From assembly GCA_046598395.1 (NCBI GenBank), contig JBKJIQ010000030.1, forward strand, positions 14,677 through 78,676: 64,000 nucleotides of DNA, read 5' to 3'. Within the stretch, counting starts at the first letter, position 1. The number at the start of each line of letters is the position of its first letter. The notes under the pieces are model-generated. The model did not search any database, had not been told where the DNA came from, and saw nothing but the letters and a program-made list of their open reading frames with translations. This DNA comes from JAENVU01 sp046598395. GTDB taxonomy: Bacteria > Actinomycetota > Acidimicrobiia > IMCC26256 > JAENVU01. The position numbers were made by a program, and so were the translations under genes. Below are positions 18,089 to 26,011 of this stretch, one piece after another.

Positions 18089-19615
18089 GTGACACCACCG
18101 ACTGCCAGCCACCAGATTGCGCCCGAAGTCATTGGCGATGCGGACGCAGCAATGAAGATCCTGCTCGACGATGACCTCGAACAGATCGTGGACATGGTGC
18201 TCGTCCCCCACGGCGATCACTACGAAGCTCGCACCCACGACGGATCCGTGACGTTCCGCCGCGATCACGACCACGCCGGCGCACCGACCTACGAGCGCAT
18301 CGGAAGTGAGGGTGTGGACCCACTCGCCGATCAGTCGACCGAGAAGTTCGCGCCGCTCACCGACGAGCGCGCCAACGCCTATCCCCACCGATCGGTCAAT
18401 TCATACCCCCACGCGTACGACACCATCGCGCAGCTGTTCGACCACCCTTCGGCACCGGATCTCTGCGTGATCCATTCCGCGTCGCACAACTGGGAAGACC
18501 AGGGTGGCCACCGCGGCGAGCACGGCTCGCTCGGTGTCGTCCAGGCCCGAGCTCCGTTCGTGATCGCCGGCAAGGGAGTCCGCAACGATGGACTCGTGGC
18601 TCGCAGCGGGCGTCTCGTTGATGTGGCACCCACGATCCTGCACCTCCTCGGCGCGGCGCCCCACGCCGATGGCACCTACCTCGCGGGTCAAGACGGTGAA
18701 GTGCGCTTCGACGTGCTCGACGTGGAGAGCGGTCGCCCGCAGCACGTCATCGGGTTCCTGTTCGACGGTACGAATCCGAACGTGCTCTACGACATGGCGG
18801 CAAGCGGCGAAGCGCCGAACGTGGCGCGCCTCATGGCGATGGGCACCAGTTACCAACACGGGGCGATGGCGAGCCTGCCCACAATCACGTTGGCGAACCA
18901 CACGTCGATCATCACCGGGCGTCATCCGGGTCATCACGGCATCCTCAACAACGCGTGGTGGGACCGTGCGCAGAGCAAGCAGATCATCACCAACTCGAGT
19001 GCCACCTGGCATCAGGCCATGGAGAACCTGACGCCGGGGACCGAGTCGATTCACACCGCGGTGCACCGCACGTGGTCCGACGCGTTCACCGCGTCGTGCA
19101 ACGAGCCGTGCGACGTGGACGCGAGCTACTCGACCTTCGACTTCTTTCGCCGCGGTGAAGTCCCGCCGATCCCGGACGATCCAATCGGGCTCCCGCATTC
19201 CACCGAGCGGTTCGTACGGCCGTCGAAGGACTACTCGTGGTCCACGATCGTGGATCACATGTGCGTAGAGCAGGCGGTCGGCATCTTGAGCGGCAACTAC
19301 CGCGATGTGAGCTATCCGCTCCCGCGGTTCATGTGGGTGAACTTCACTCTCACCGACTCCGCGATGCACGAAGGCGGCCCGCACTCCGAGATCGCGGCGG
19401 CCTCCATCCGTGATTCCGACGCGCGCATCGGTGAAGTGATGGCCGCGGTGGAACGCACCGGCGCATTCGACAACACCGCATTCGTGCTCGTGGCCGACCA
19501 TGGCATGGAAGAGAACAACCCATCGGTGCGAGGCGACTGGGGCATCCCGCTCAAAGAGTCCGGCCTGACCTTCCGCGACGAGGCCTACGGCTTCCTGTAC
19601 CTCGGGATCGCCTGA
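18089..19615 (+). CDS. Alkaline-phosphatase-superfamily phosphodiesterase with apparently permuted motif order
   Basis: 508 residues from a GTG at 18089 that follows TACGCT by seven bases, a leaderless arrangement. In the usual type I phosphodiesterase order, metal Asp, nucleophile Thr, Asp-His and DHG come first and the last His with PTI-LLG closes the fold. Here the closing part comes first: HRGEHGSL (141-148), APFVIAGKG (155-163), VDVAPTILHLLG (177-188). Then FLFDGTNPN (223-231), PTITLANHTSIITG (264-277, probable nucleophile Thr267), TLTDSAMHEGG (420-430) and VADHGMEEN (468-476) reach almost to the C-terminus. All seven expected ligand positions seem present, so it should be active. No signal peptide is seen; substrate unknown. 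Confidence 0.75.
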   Translation: MTPPTASHQIAPEVIGDADAAMKILLDDDLEQIVDMVLVPHGDHYEARTHDGSVTFRRDHDHAGAPTYERIGSEGVDPLADQSTEKFAPLTDERANAYPHRSVNSYPHAYDTIAQLFDHPSAPDLCVIHSASHNWEDQGGHRGEHGSLGVVQARAPFVIAGKGVRNDGLVARSGRLVDVAPTILHLLGAAPHADGTYLAGQDGEVRFDVLDVESGRPQHVIGFLFDGTNPNVLYDMAASGEAPNVARLMAMGTSYQHGAMASLPTITLANHTSIITGRHPGHHGILNNAWWDRAQSKQIITNSSATWHQAMENLTPGTESIHTAVHRTWSDAFTASCNEPCDVDASYSTFDFFRRGEVPPIPDDPIGLPHSTERFVRPSKDYSWSTIVDHMCVEQAVGILSGNYRDVSYPLPRFMWVNFTLTDSAMHEGGPHSEIAAASIRDSDARIGEVMAAVERTGAFDNTAFVLVADHGMEENNPSVRGDWGIPLKESGLTFRDEAYGFLYLGIA

Positions 19616-19709
19616 ATTCGCGGATTTCGTGCTGACGCCATCACCCGGGGATGCCGTTGACCCTGGAAGACTTGTGCCCCGAGACCCATTGTCGATTGTG
19701 GAGTTCATC

Positions 19710-20201
19710 GTGACTATCAAACGCGTCATCACCCTGCTCGCGCTCGGCGCGGTGGCCCTCACGGCTTGCGGCAGCGATACCAAGACCATCGAGACCAAAG
19801 ACGGCAAGGTCACCGTCAACGGCGACGGCAAAGACGCCAAGGTCACGATCAATGGCGAAGACGGCAACAAGATCACGTTCAACCAGAAGAAAGTGCCCGA
19901 CGATTTCCCGAGCGACGTTCCACTGCCCAAGGGTCTCAAACTCACATCAGCGGCGAGCGGCGGCGATGGATCGCGGAAAGTCTTCTCGCTCGGTTACACC
20001 TTGGGTTCAGCGGATCCGGCTGACGCGGTTGCCAGTTACAAGGACCAGTTGGAGGCCGCCAACTTCAAGGTCAATGCAACCCCGGTCGGCACGAGCAAAG
20101 TCAGCACCTTCCTCGCGGCAGGGAATGGCTGGAACCTGATCGTGGCGGCCGGCGGTTCGACCACCCCCGTCCTCACCGTGAGCGTGGTCTCCGGCAAATA
20201 A
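19710..20201 (+). CDS. Predicted lipoprotein of unknown function
   Basis: 163 residues from GTG (VTIKRVITLLALGAVALTACGSD). The lipobox LTAC gives a lipidated Cys around residue 20. Lysine, Gly and Asp/Glu-rich short repeats follow (KDGKVTVNGDGKDAKVTINGEDGNKITFN), then a domain with VPDDFPSDVPLPKGLKL, a pattern seen in other actinobacterial surface lipoproteins. Convergent with truA across 18 bases. I do not recognise a function. Confidence 0.75.
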   Translation: MTIKRVITLLALGAVALTACGSDTKTIETKDGKVTVNGDGKDAKVTINGEDGNKITFNQKKVPDDFPSDVPLPKGLKLTSAASGGDGSRKVFSLGYTLGSADPADAVASYKDQLEAANFKVNATPVGTSKVSTFLAAGNGWNLIVAAGGSTTPVLTVSVVSGK

Positions 20202-20219
20202 TCCGCAACCTCCGACCGT

Positions 20220-21113
20220 TCAGATGGTCGGGTAGCCGACTTCCCAGAGACACAGTCCGTGCGGCGGTGCGACGGCACCGGCCGCGGCGCGATCGCCCGC
20301 ACGCATGATCGTGAGAATGTCGCCGGGACGTTTCTTGCCCGTGCCCACCTCCACCAACGTGCCCACGATGGACCGCACCATCTGCCAACAGAACGCGGTA
20401 GCGCGAATGTCGTAGCGGAGCATCCCGTCGCCGAGGTCGTGCCAGCTCGACGCGGTCACGCGCCGAACGGTGGTGGAGCCCTCGGGGCCTTTGCGGGCGA
20501 AGGACGCAAAGTCGTGCTCGCCCACAAACGGATCGGCGGCGAGGCGGAGCGCGTCGAGATCCAACGGCGCGGCCACGTGCCACGCGAACCGGCAGCGGAA
20601 CGGATCGGGTTCCAGACGGTTCACAATCGTGTACTGGTATGACCGCCACACGGCCGAGTGCCGAGCGTTAAAACCCGGCGCCCCCAACTCGGCGCGGCGG
20701 ACCACGATCTCCGGCCCGAGCATCCCGTTGAGGCTCTTGCGCAGCCGGTCCAGATCAACATCCGCCGGCGCTGCGAACGAGACCACCTGCCCCCATGCGT
20801 GGACTCCGGCGTCGGTGCGGCCCGCGCACGCCAGTTCGACCTCGGTGCGCAACACCTTCGTGAGCGCCGCCCTGAGCACTCCCGCCACCGTCCGCTGATC
20901 GACCTGGGCCGCGAACCCGTGAAACGCGGTCCCGTCGTAGGCCACCACCAACCGGCACACCGCCACCGGTTCCGGGGCCGACCGAAATGCCGGATCGTCG
21001 GTCAGGCCGTCGCCGGCGACTGACTCCCAACGGTCGGTGTCAGGTGACGCATCCCACGCAGCCGCAGCCTCGGCGTATGAAGCGCCAAGTTCCAGTTCGG
21101 GTTGCGGATCCAA
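20220..21113 (-). CDS. truA: tRNA pseudouridine(38-40) synthase TruA
   Basis: Up to 297 residues. CRLVVAYDGTAFHGFAAQ opens the catalytic domain; the catalytic Asp is in CAGRTDAGVHA, with GFNARHSAVWRSYQY and FCWQMVRSIVGTLVEVG later. The longest frame starts at a TTG (21113) and adds about 50 residues not seen in short TruAs; a GTG at 20966 (VAVCRLVVAYDG) would give the compact 248-residue form. Neither has a clear ribosome site. It lies 16 bases after rplQ, its usual neighbour. Confidence 0.93.
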   Translation of the reverse strand: MDPQPELELGASYAEAAAAWDASPDTDRWESVAGDGLTDDPAFRSAPEPVAVCRLVVAYDGTAFHGFAAQVDQRTVAGVLRAALTKVLRTEVELACAGRTDAGVHAWGQVVSFAAPADVDLDRLRKSLNGMLGPEIVVRRAELGAPGFNARHSAVWRSYQYTIVNRLEPDPFRCRFAWHVAAPLDLDALRLAADPFVGEHDFASFARKGPEGSTTVRRVTASSWHDLGDGMLRYDIRATAFCWQMVRSIVGTLVEVGTGKKRPGDILTIMRAGDRAAAGAVAPPHGLCLWEVGYPTI

Positions 21114-21129
21114 CGCCAGCGGCTCGCGC

Positions 21130-21480
21130 CTATACCAGTTCGATGCGAGCCATGGGGGCTTGGTCGCCGGGGCGCGGGCCGAGCTTCAGGACACGGGTGT
21201 AACCACCGTTGCGGTCCTGGTACTTCGGAGCAATCGTGGTGAACAGCGTGGACGTGATCGTCTGGTCGTGCAGCGTGGCCACCACCTGACGCTGACGGTG
21301 TACGCCACCCTTCTTCGCCTTCGTAATCAACTTCTCCGCATACGGGCGCAACGCCTTGGCGCGAGTGACCGTGGTGGTGATGCCACCGTGCTCGAAGAGC
21401 GCGATGGCCAAGTTGGCCATGAGCTGGCGCTGGTGATGCGGGTCGCCACCGAGGCGCGGACCCTTACGAGGGCGAGGCAT
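21130..21480 (-). CDS. rplQ: Ribosomal protein L17
   Basis: 116 residues, MPRPRKGPRLGGDPHHQRQLMANLA..., with ITTTVTRAKALRPYAEKLI and GGYTRVLKLGPRPGDQAPMA, all canonical for bL17. Sits between rpoA (6 bases) and truA in the alpha-operon order. Confidence 0.98.
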   Translation of the reverse strand: MPRPRKGPRLGGDPHHQRQLMANLAIALFEHGGITTTVTRAKALRPYAEKLITKAKKGGVHRQRQVVATLHDQTITSTLFTTIAPKYQDRNGGYTRVLKLGPRPGDQAPMARIELV

Positions 21481-21486
21481 GGCTGA

Positions 21487-22425
21487 TCAGTCCTTCATGC
21501 GCAGCGAAAGCCCGCGCTCGTCGAGCTTCACGATGACCTCGTCCAGCGACTTCTGGCCGAAGTTCGTCACCGCGAGGAGGTCGTCTTCGGTCTTGAGGAC
21601 GAGCTGACCGATGGTGTCGACCCGAGCCCGCTTGAGGCAGTTGCGCGGGCGCTCGGAGAGATCGAGCTCCTCAATCGCAAGCTCGAGGTCCGGCGAGGTT
21701 GCGAGCGTGGGTGAAACCTCACCCAGCTCCAAGCCGGCCTGCTCTTCGGACATGTCGGCGACGAGACCCACCAGACTGCGGAGTGTGGCACCCGCGGAGG
21801 CGAGAGCATCACGGGCCGAGATCGAACCGTCGGTCTCGATCTCCAGACCGAGCCGGTCGTAGTTCGTGGCCTGTTCCACGCGGGTGGGCTCGATGTCGAA
21901 GCTGACGCGGCGCACGGGCGAGAAGATCGCGTCCACCGGAATCACGCCGATTGCCGCGCCGGGCTTCTTGGTCTTGTCGGCCGAGGCGTAACCGCGGCCC
22001 TGCTCGACGGTGATGTCGATCGCCAAGCGACCCTTCTCGGTGAGCGTGGCGATGTGCAGCTCGGGGTTCAGGATCTCCACATCGGAGGTGACCTGAATCG
22101 ATGCCGCGGTGATGTCGGCCGGTCCCCGCACGTCGAGGCGCAGGGTCACGCCTTCATCGGAGGTGCACTGGAGCACCAGATCCTTCAAGTTCAGTATGAG
22201 GTCGGTGACGTCTTCCTTCACCCCCGCGATGGTGTCGAACTCGTGCAGCGCGTCATCAAAACGCAACTGCGTGACGGCCGCACCGGGGATCGACGACAGC
22301 AGCGTTCTGCGCAAGCTGTTGCCGAGGGTGTGGCCGAAGCCGGGCTCGAGCGGCGAGATGGTGAACCGCTGGGTGTTGCCCTCGGGCTCGTCGGCCTCGA
22401 TTTCGGGACGCTGGATAATGAGCAT
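21487..22425 (-). CDS. rpoA: RNA polymerase alpha subunit
   Basis: 312 residues. N-terminal dimerisation domain with EPGFGHTLGNSLRRTLLSSIPG and the C-terminal domain with ELDLSERPRNCLKRARVDTIGQL and NFGQKSLDEV, which contacts UP elements and activators. A short acidic linker joins the two. Full length for actinobacteria. Standard place between rpsD and rplQ. Confidence 0.98.
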   Translation of the reverse strand: MLIIQRPEIEADEPEGNTQRFTISPLEPGFGHTLGNSLRRTLLSSIPGAAVTQLRFDDALHEFDTIAGVKEDVTDLILNLKDLVLQCTSDEGVTLRLDVRGPADITAASIQVTSDVEILNPELHIATLTEKGRLAIDITVEQGRGYASADKTKKPGAAIGVIPVDAIFSPVRRVSFDIEPTRVEQATNYDRLGLEIETDGSISARDALASAGATLRSLVGLVADMSEEQAGLELGEVSPTLATSPDLELAIEELDLSERPRNCLKRARVDTIGQLVLKTEDDLLAVTNFGQKSLDEVIVKLDERGLSLRMKD

Positions 22426-22469
22426 GGCGGTTCCTCACAATCGAGCGCGCACGCGCCCGAAGTCGGGGG

Positions 22470-23087
22470 TTACTTGGAGTAGAGCTCGACGATGAGCTGT
22501 TCGCGCACGGGAATGTCGATCTGATCCCGAAGTGGGAGATCGCGCACTGTGGCCTTACCGTCGACCATTTCGAGCCACATCGGCACCGCACGATCGATGG
22601 TGTCGAGGTTGTGACGCAAGACGATCATGTTGGCCGCCTTGGGTCCCATCTCGATCACATCGCCCTTGCGGACCATGAACGACGGGATCGTGACGCGCTT
22701 GCCGTTCACGAGCACATGCCCGTGACGAACCCATTGACGCGACTGATTGCGACTCGATGCGTAGCCCGCACGAAACACCACGTTGTCGAGACGTTGCTCG
22801 AGCATGCGCAGCAACGACTCGCCGGTGATGCCCTTCTGGCGAGCGGCTTCCGCATAGACGTTGCGGAACTGCTTCTCCAGCAGGCCATAGATACGGCGCG
22901 CCTTCTGCTTCTCGCGCAGCTGGAGCATGTACTCGCTCTCACGAATACGGCCACGACCGTGGATGCCCGGAGGGTACGGCCGACGCTCGATCGGACACTT
23001 CATGGTGTCGCACTTCGCGCCCTTCAAGAAGAGCTTCATGCGCTCGCGCCGACACAGTCGACACACAGGACCGGTGTAACGCGCCAC
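22470..23087 (-). CDS. rpsD: Ribosomal protein S4
   Basis: 205 residues. The N-terminus has four cysteines (CRLCRRE, CDTMKC), the zinc-binding C+ form of uS4. S4 RNA-binding domain: RLDNVVFRAGYASSRNQSRQWVRHGHVLVNGKRV. Nucleates 30S assembly. Four bases after rpsK. Confidence 0.98.
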   Translation of the reverse strand: MARYTGPVCRLCRRERMKLFLKGAKCDTMKCPIERRPYPPGIHGRGRIRESEYMLQLREKQKARRIYGLLEKQFRNVYAEAARQKGITGESLLRMLEQRLDNVVFRAGYASSRNQSRQWVRHGHVLVNGKRVTIPSFMVRKGDVIEMGPKAANMIVLRHNLDTIDRAVPMWLEMVDGKATVRDLPLRDQIDIPVREQLIVELYSK

Positions 23088-23091
23088 TGGA

Positions 23092-23490
23092 TTAAACCCT
23101 CCGCCGCTTGGGAGGGCGGCAACCGTTGTGCGGAATCGGCGTGACGTCCTTGATACCCAGGACTTCGATGCCGGTGTTCTGAATCGAGCGGATCGCGGTC
23201 TCTCGACCAGATCCCGGACCCTTCACGACCACGTCGACCCGGCGCACGCCGTGCTCCATGGCGCGTCGGGCTGCAGTCTCGGCCGCAAGCTGCGCCGCGA
23301 ACGGCGTGCTCTTCCGGGAGCCCTTGAACCCAACGTTGCCGGACGAGGCCCACGCGAGCGTGTTCCCCTGCTGGTCCGAGATCGTGATGATCGTGTTGTT
23401 GAACGATGACTTGATGTGCGCGATCCCGTGCGTGATGTTCTTACGCTCACGACGACGGGGACGACGTCCACCGGCGGGGGGCTTTGCCAT
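23092..23490 (-). CDS. rpsK: Ribosomal protein S11
   Basis: 132 residues with a Pro/Arg-rich start, then NITHGIAHIKSSFNNTIITI, GSRKSTPFAAQLAAETAA and the invariant C-terminal TPIPHNGCRPPKRRRV. Three bases from rpsM. Canonical uS11 of the alpha operon. Confidence 0.98.
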   Translation of the reverse strand: MAKPPAGGRRPRRRERKNITHGIAHIKSSFNNTIITISDQQGNTLAWASSGNVGFKGSRKSTPFAAQLAAETAARRAMEHGVRRVDVVVKGPGSGRETAIRSIQNTGIEVLGIKDVTPIPHNGCRPPKRRRV

Positions 23491-23493
23491 CTG

Positions 23494-23871
23494 CTACTTC
23501 CTCGCCTTCTTCTTGCCGGCGACGGTCTTCTTCGGACCCTTACGTGTGCGGGCGTTGGTACGAGTGCGCTGACCGCGCACGGGCAAGCCGCGCCGGTGAC
23601 GAATCCCGCTGTAGGTCCCGATCTCGATCTTGCGCTTGATGTGACCTGCTACCTCGCGGCGCAGATCACCCTCGACCTTGAGGTTGGTGTCGATAAAAGC
23701 CCGCAGCTGCGCGACCTCATCCTCGGTGAGGTCTCGTACCCGCGTGTCGGGAGAGAGACCGGTCTGAGAACAGATGAGTGATGCAGTGTTGCGACCAATG
23801 CCGAACACATAGGTGAGCGAGATCTCGAGGCGCTTTTCCCTCGGGATATCGACTCCGGCGATTCGTGCCAT
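23494..23871 (-). CDS. rpsM: Ribosomal protein S13
   Basis: 125 residues, MARIAGVDIPREKRLEISLTY, with YSGIRHRRGLPVRGQRTRTNARTRKG and a lysine-rich tail typical of uS13, which contacts the P-site tRNA and the subunit bridge. 47 bases after rpmJ. Confidence 0.98.
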   Translation of the reverse strand: MARIAGVDIPREKRLEISLTYVFGIGRNTASLICSQTGLSPDTRVRDLTEDEVAQLRAFIDTNLKVEGDLRREVAGHIKRKIEIGTYSGIRHRRGLPVRGQRTRTNARTRKGPKKTVAGKKKARK

Positions 23872-23918
23872 ACGTTTCCTTGGACCTTCCTACCGAACGA
23901 GGGCCTACCGAACGAACT

Positions 23919-24032
23919 TCAACCCTGGCGCTGTTTATGGCGCGGGTTCTCACAGATGACCCGCACCGAACCATGGCGGCGGATCACCTTGCACTTCTCA
24001 CACATTTTCTTGACCGACGGTCGAACCTTCAC
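23919..24032 (-). CDS. rpmJ: Ribosomal protein L36
   Basis: 37 residues from GTG at 24032: VKVRPSVKKMCEKCKVIRR then CENPRHKQRQG. The C-x2-C...C-x4-H zinc set (CEKC, C, H) marks the zinc-binding bL36. It is between infA and rpsM, its usual site. The length is exactly right for the family. Confidence 0.95.
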   Translation of the reverse strand: MKVRPSVKKMCEKCKVIRRHGSVRVICENPRHKQRQG

Positions 24033-24063
24033 TCTGAAGCCTCTGAGTTCTTGGAGTGGAGCA

Positions 24064-24288
24064 TTACTTGTAGCGGTACGTGATACGGCCACGGGACAAG
24101 TCATACGGAGTGAGCTCGACCTGCACCTTGTCTCCTGGAAGGATCCGGATGTAGTGCATCCGCATCTTTCCAGAGATATGGGCAAGGACCTTGTGTCCAT
24201 TCTCGAGCTCGACGCGGAACATCGCGTTGGGAAGTGGTTCAACCACGGTTCCCTCAACGAGGATCGTGTCATCCTTGGGCTTGGCTAC
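24064..24288 (-). CDS. infA: Translation initiation factor IF-1 (start codon irregular)
   Basis: The OB-fold protein is clear: VEGTVVEPLPNAMF, ENGHKVLAHISGKMRMHYIR and the end LTPYDLSRGRITYRYK. Family alignment places the start at the codon before AKPKDDTILVEG, but that codon is GTA (24288-24286). No in-frame ATG, GTG, TTG or CTG occurs back through the next 75 bases. The first canonical start in frame is the GTG at 24246, which would remove the first beta strand (14 residues). GGTGG lies a few bases before the GTA. Either a rare start codon or a base error is likely. I give the 74-residue form. Confidence 0.85.
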   Translation of the reverse strand, partial: VAKPKDDTILVEGTVVEPLPNAMFRVELENGHKVLAHISGKMRMHYIRILPGDKVQVELTPYDLSRGRITYRYK

Positions 24289-24391
24289 GGTGCACCACCG
24301 GGGTCGGGGCGCGCGGAGAAGCGCGCCGAGGTACTGCGGGACGACCCGGGAATCTAGCCGCGCGCGGCCAGAAAGAAAAATCAGCGGCCAA

Positions 24392-25030
24392 TCAGATCAA
24401 AGCAACCCGACAGGTGAGGCCCTGAGGCGGGTCCGATATCGGAGTGGAGACGCTCCAAGCGGTGGATTCGCCCGGCGCCACCGTCTGCAAGGTGCTCGAC
24501 GAATCCAGGTCACCCGTGCTGTCGACCCAGGTGACCTCCACCTCGGCGGTCACCTCTTCTGCGGTCGTGTTCAGCACGTGACCCGAATCAAGGAGTTCAT
24601 CGGCCTCGAACCGACACGCACCCGGATCCTCGCTGACGGTGACCTCGCCCCCGGTTCCCGGAGGGTCGGTGGGCGACGGCGTTCCAGGCACCGGCGACGA
24701 CGCGCCGGGAAGGCTGGACGTGGCGCTGGAGCCGTCGAGTGAGGTCGACGTGGTGGAGTCGGACGCTCGCCGGGAACCCGTGCTCGTGGTTGTTGTTGTG
24801 GTGGTGCTGGAACGACGGGACCGACGAGCTTCCGAAATGGCCCTGGCGGCCGGGGCCGGCGCGCCGCCATCGTCGCCCGCCGTGTTCACGACGATGATGA
24901 CCACCAGCGCGACAAACGCCGCGGCTCCGCCATTGAGCAGCCACCGCCGTCTCACTTGGCGACGACGGCGTTCGACGCGCGCCGGCGACCGTTGCTCCGG
25001 AAGGAAGTCGTCAAACGAATCCACACTCAC
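24392..25030 (-). CDS. Membrane-anchored protein with Ser/Thr linker, unknown function
   Basis: 212 residues from GTG (VSVDSFDDFLPEQ...), chosen because GAGG sits seven bases upstream; a GTG one codon earlier is possible. A basic stretch (RVERRRRQVRRR) is followed by one transmembrane helix (AAAFVALVVIIVV, about 40-52), then a low-complexity linker with a run of threonines and many Ser, Thr and Pro, and a small C-terminal domain with two Cys (CRFEADELLDSG, LTCRVALI). This is a type II membrane protein facing outward, with a probable beta-sandwich end. Lies 10 bases after rmlA. Confidence 0.7.
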   Translation of the reverse strand: MSVDSFDDFLPEQRSPARVERRRRQVRRRWLLNGGAAAFVALVVIIVVNTAGDDGGAPAPAARAISEARRSRRSSTTTTTTTSTGSRRASDSTTSTSLDGSSATSSLPGASSPVPGTPSPTDPPGTGGEVTVSEDPGACRFEADELLDSGHVLNTTAEEVTAEVEVTWVDSTGDLDSSSTLQTVAPGESTAWSVSTPISDPPQGLTCRVALI

Positions 25031-25040
25031 CACGGCGCCT

Positions 25041-25913
25041 CTATCCCGATGGATCGGCAAGGAGGCCGAGGAGATACTCGCCGTATCCGCTCTTGCGAAG
25101 CGGCTCCGCGAGCGTGCGCAACATCTCGTCGTCGATGAAACCTTCACGCCATGCGGTCTCTTCGGGACATCCGATCTTGAGCCCTTGGCGCTGCTCCACC
25201 ACCTGTACAAACTGGGCGGCTTGCATCAGCGACTCGAACGTCCCGGTGTCGAGCCACGCAGTGCCGCGATCGAGGATCTCCACCGCGAGGTTGCCATCAT
25301 CCAAATAGTGTGTGATCACATCAGTGATCTCGTACTCACCACGATCACTCGGCCGCACCGCTCGCGCCACCGCGGCCACATCGCCGGGGAAGAAATAGAG
25401 GCCGGGGACCGCGTAGTTCGAGCGGGGATGTTCGGGTTTTTCCACGATGGCGGTGGCCCGGCGCGCCTCATCGAACTCGATCACGCCATACCGCTCGGGA
25501 TCGGCCACGTGGTACGCGAACACGGTGGCGGCCTCGGCTCGTGCCGCCGCGCGCAGGCGTTCGCGGAGTTGGGTTCCGAAGAACACGTTGTCGCCGAGCA
25601 CGAGCGCAACGCGGTCGCCCCCAATGAACTCCTCGCCGATCACGAACGCCTGGGCGAGCCCTTCGGGATTGGCCTGTTCCGCGTAAGCAAATACGCAACC
25701 CCACCGACTCCCGTCACCGAGCAGACGTTCGAATCGGGGCAAGTCGTCGGGCGTGCTGATGACCAGGATTTCGCGAACGCCCGCCGCCATCAACGTGGAC
25801 AGCGGGTAGTAGATCATCGGCTTGTCATAGACCGGGAGCAACTGCTTCCCGATCGCGGTGGTCATCGGCGCGAGCCTCGTCCCTGACCCTCCCGCGAGCA
25901 CAATCCCACGCAC
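25041..25913 (-). CDS. rmlA: Glucose-1-phosphate thymidylyltransferase
   Basis: 290 residues from GTG at 25913, set by GGAGGA four bases before it; a TTG at 25925 gives four more residues. VRGIVLAGGSGTRLAPMT is the nucleotidyltransferase signature, with KQLLPVYDKPMIYYPLSTLM, LVLGDNVFFG and GTAWLDTGTFESL. It makes dTDP-glucose, the first step to dTDP-rhamnose. rmlB, rmlC and rmlD are not in the window, so the rest of the route must be elsewhere. Confidence 0.95.
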   Translation of the reverse strand: MRGIVLAGGSGTRLAPMTTAIGKQLLPVYDKPMIYYPLSTLMAAGVREILVISTPDDLPRFERLLGDGSRWGCVFAYAEQANPEGLAQAFVIGEEFIGGDRVALVLGDNVFFGTQLRERLRAAARAEAATVFAYHVADPERYGVIEFDEARRATAIVEKPEHPRSNYAVPGLYFFPGDVAAVARAVRPSDRGEYEITDVITHYLDDGNLAVEILDRGTAWLDTGTFESLMQAAQFVQVVEQRQGLKIGCPEETAWREGFIDDEMLRTLAEPLRKSGYGEYLLGLLADPSG

Positions 25914-26011
25914 CGATTCCTCCAACCTCGAAGGCGCAGAGAATACCCGCGCCCGCCAGGCTCAATATCGCGGCGGTCGGGTTGGCAGAACCGACCGCCG
26001 CGACCATGGCG

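Noticed and set aside
24355..24390. Terminator before infA (GCCGCGCGCGGC palindrome with A/T run)
   Set aside because: The palindrome has no loop and the A/T-rich part is not next to a stem, so I do not call it.
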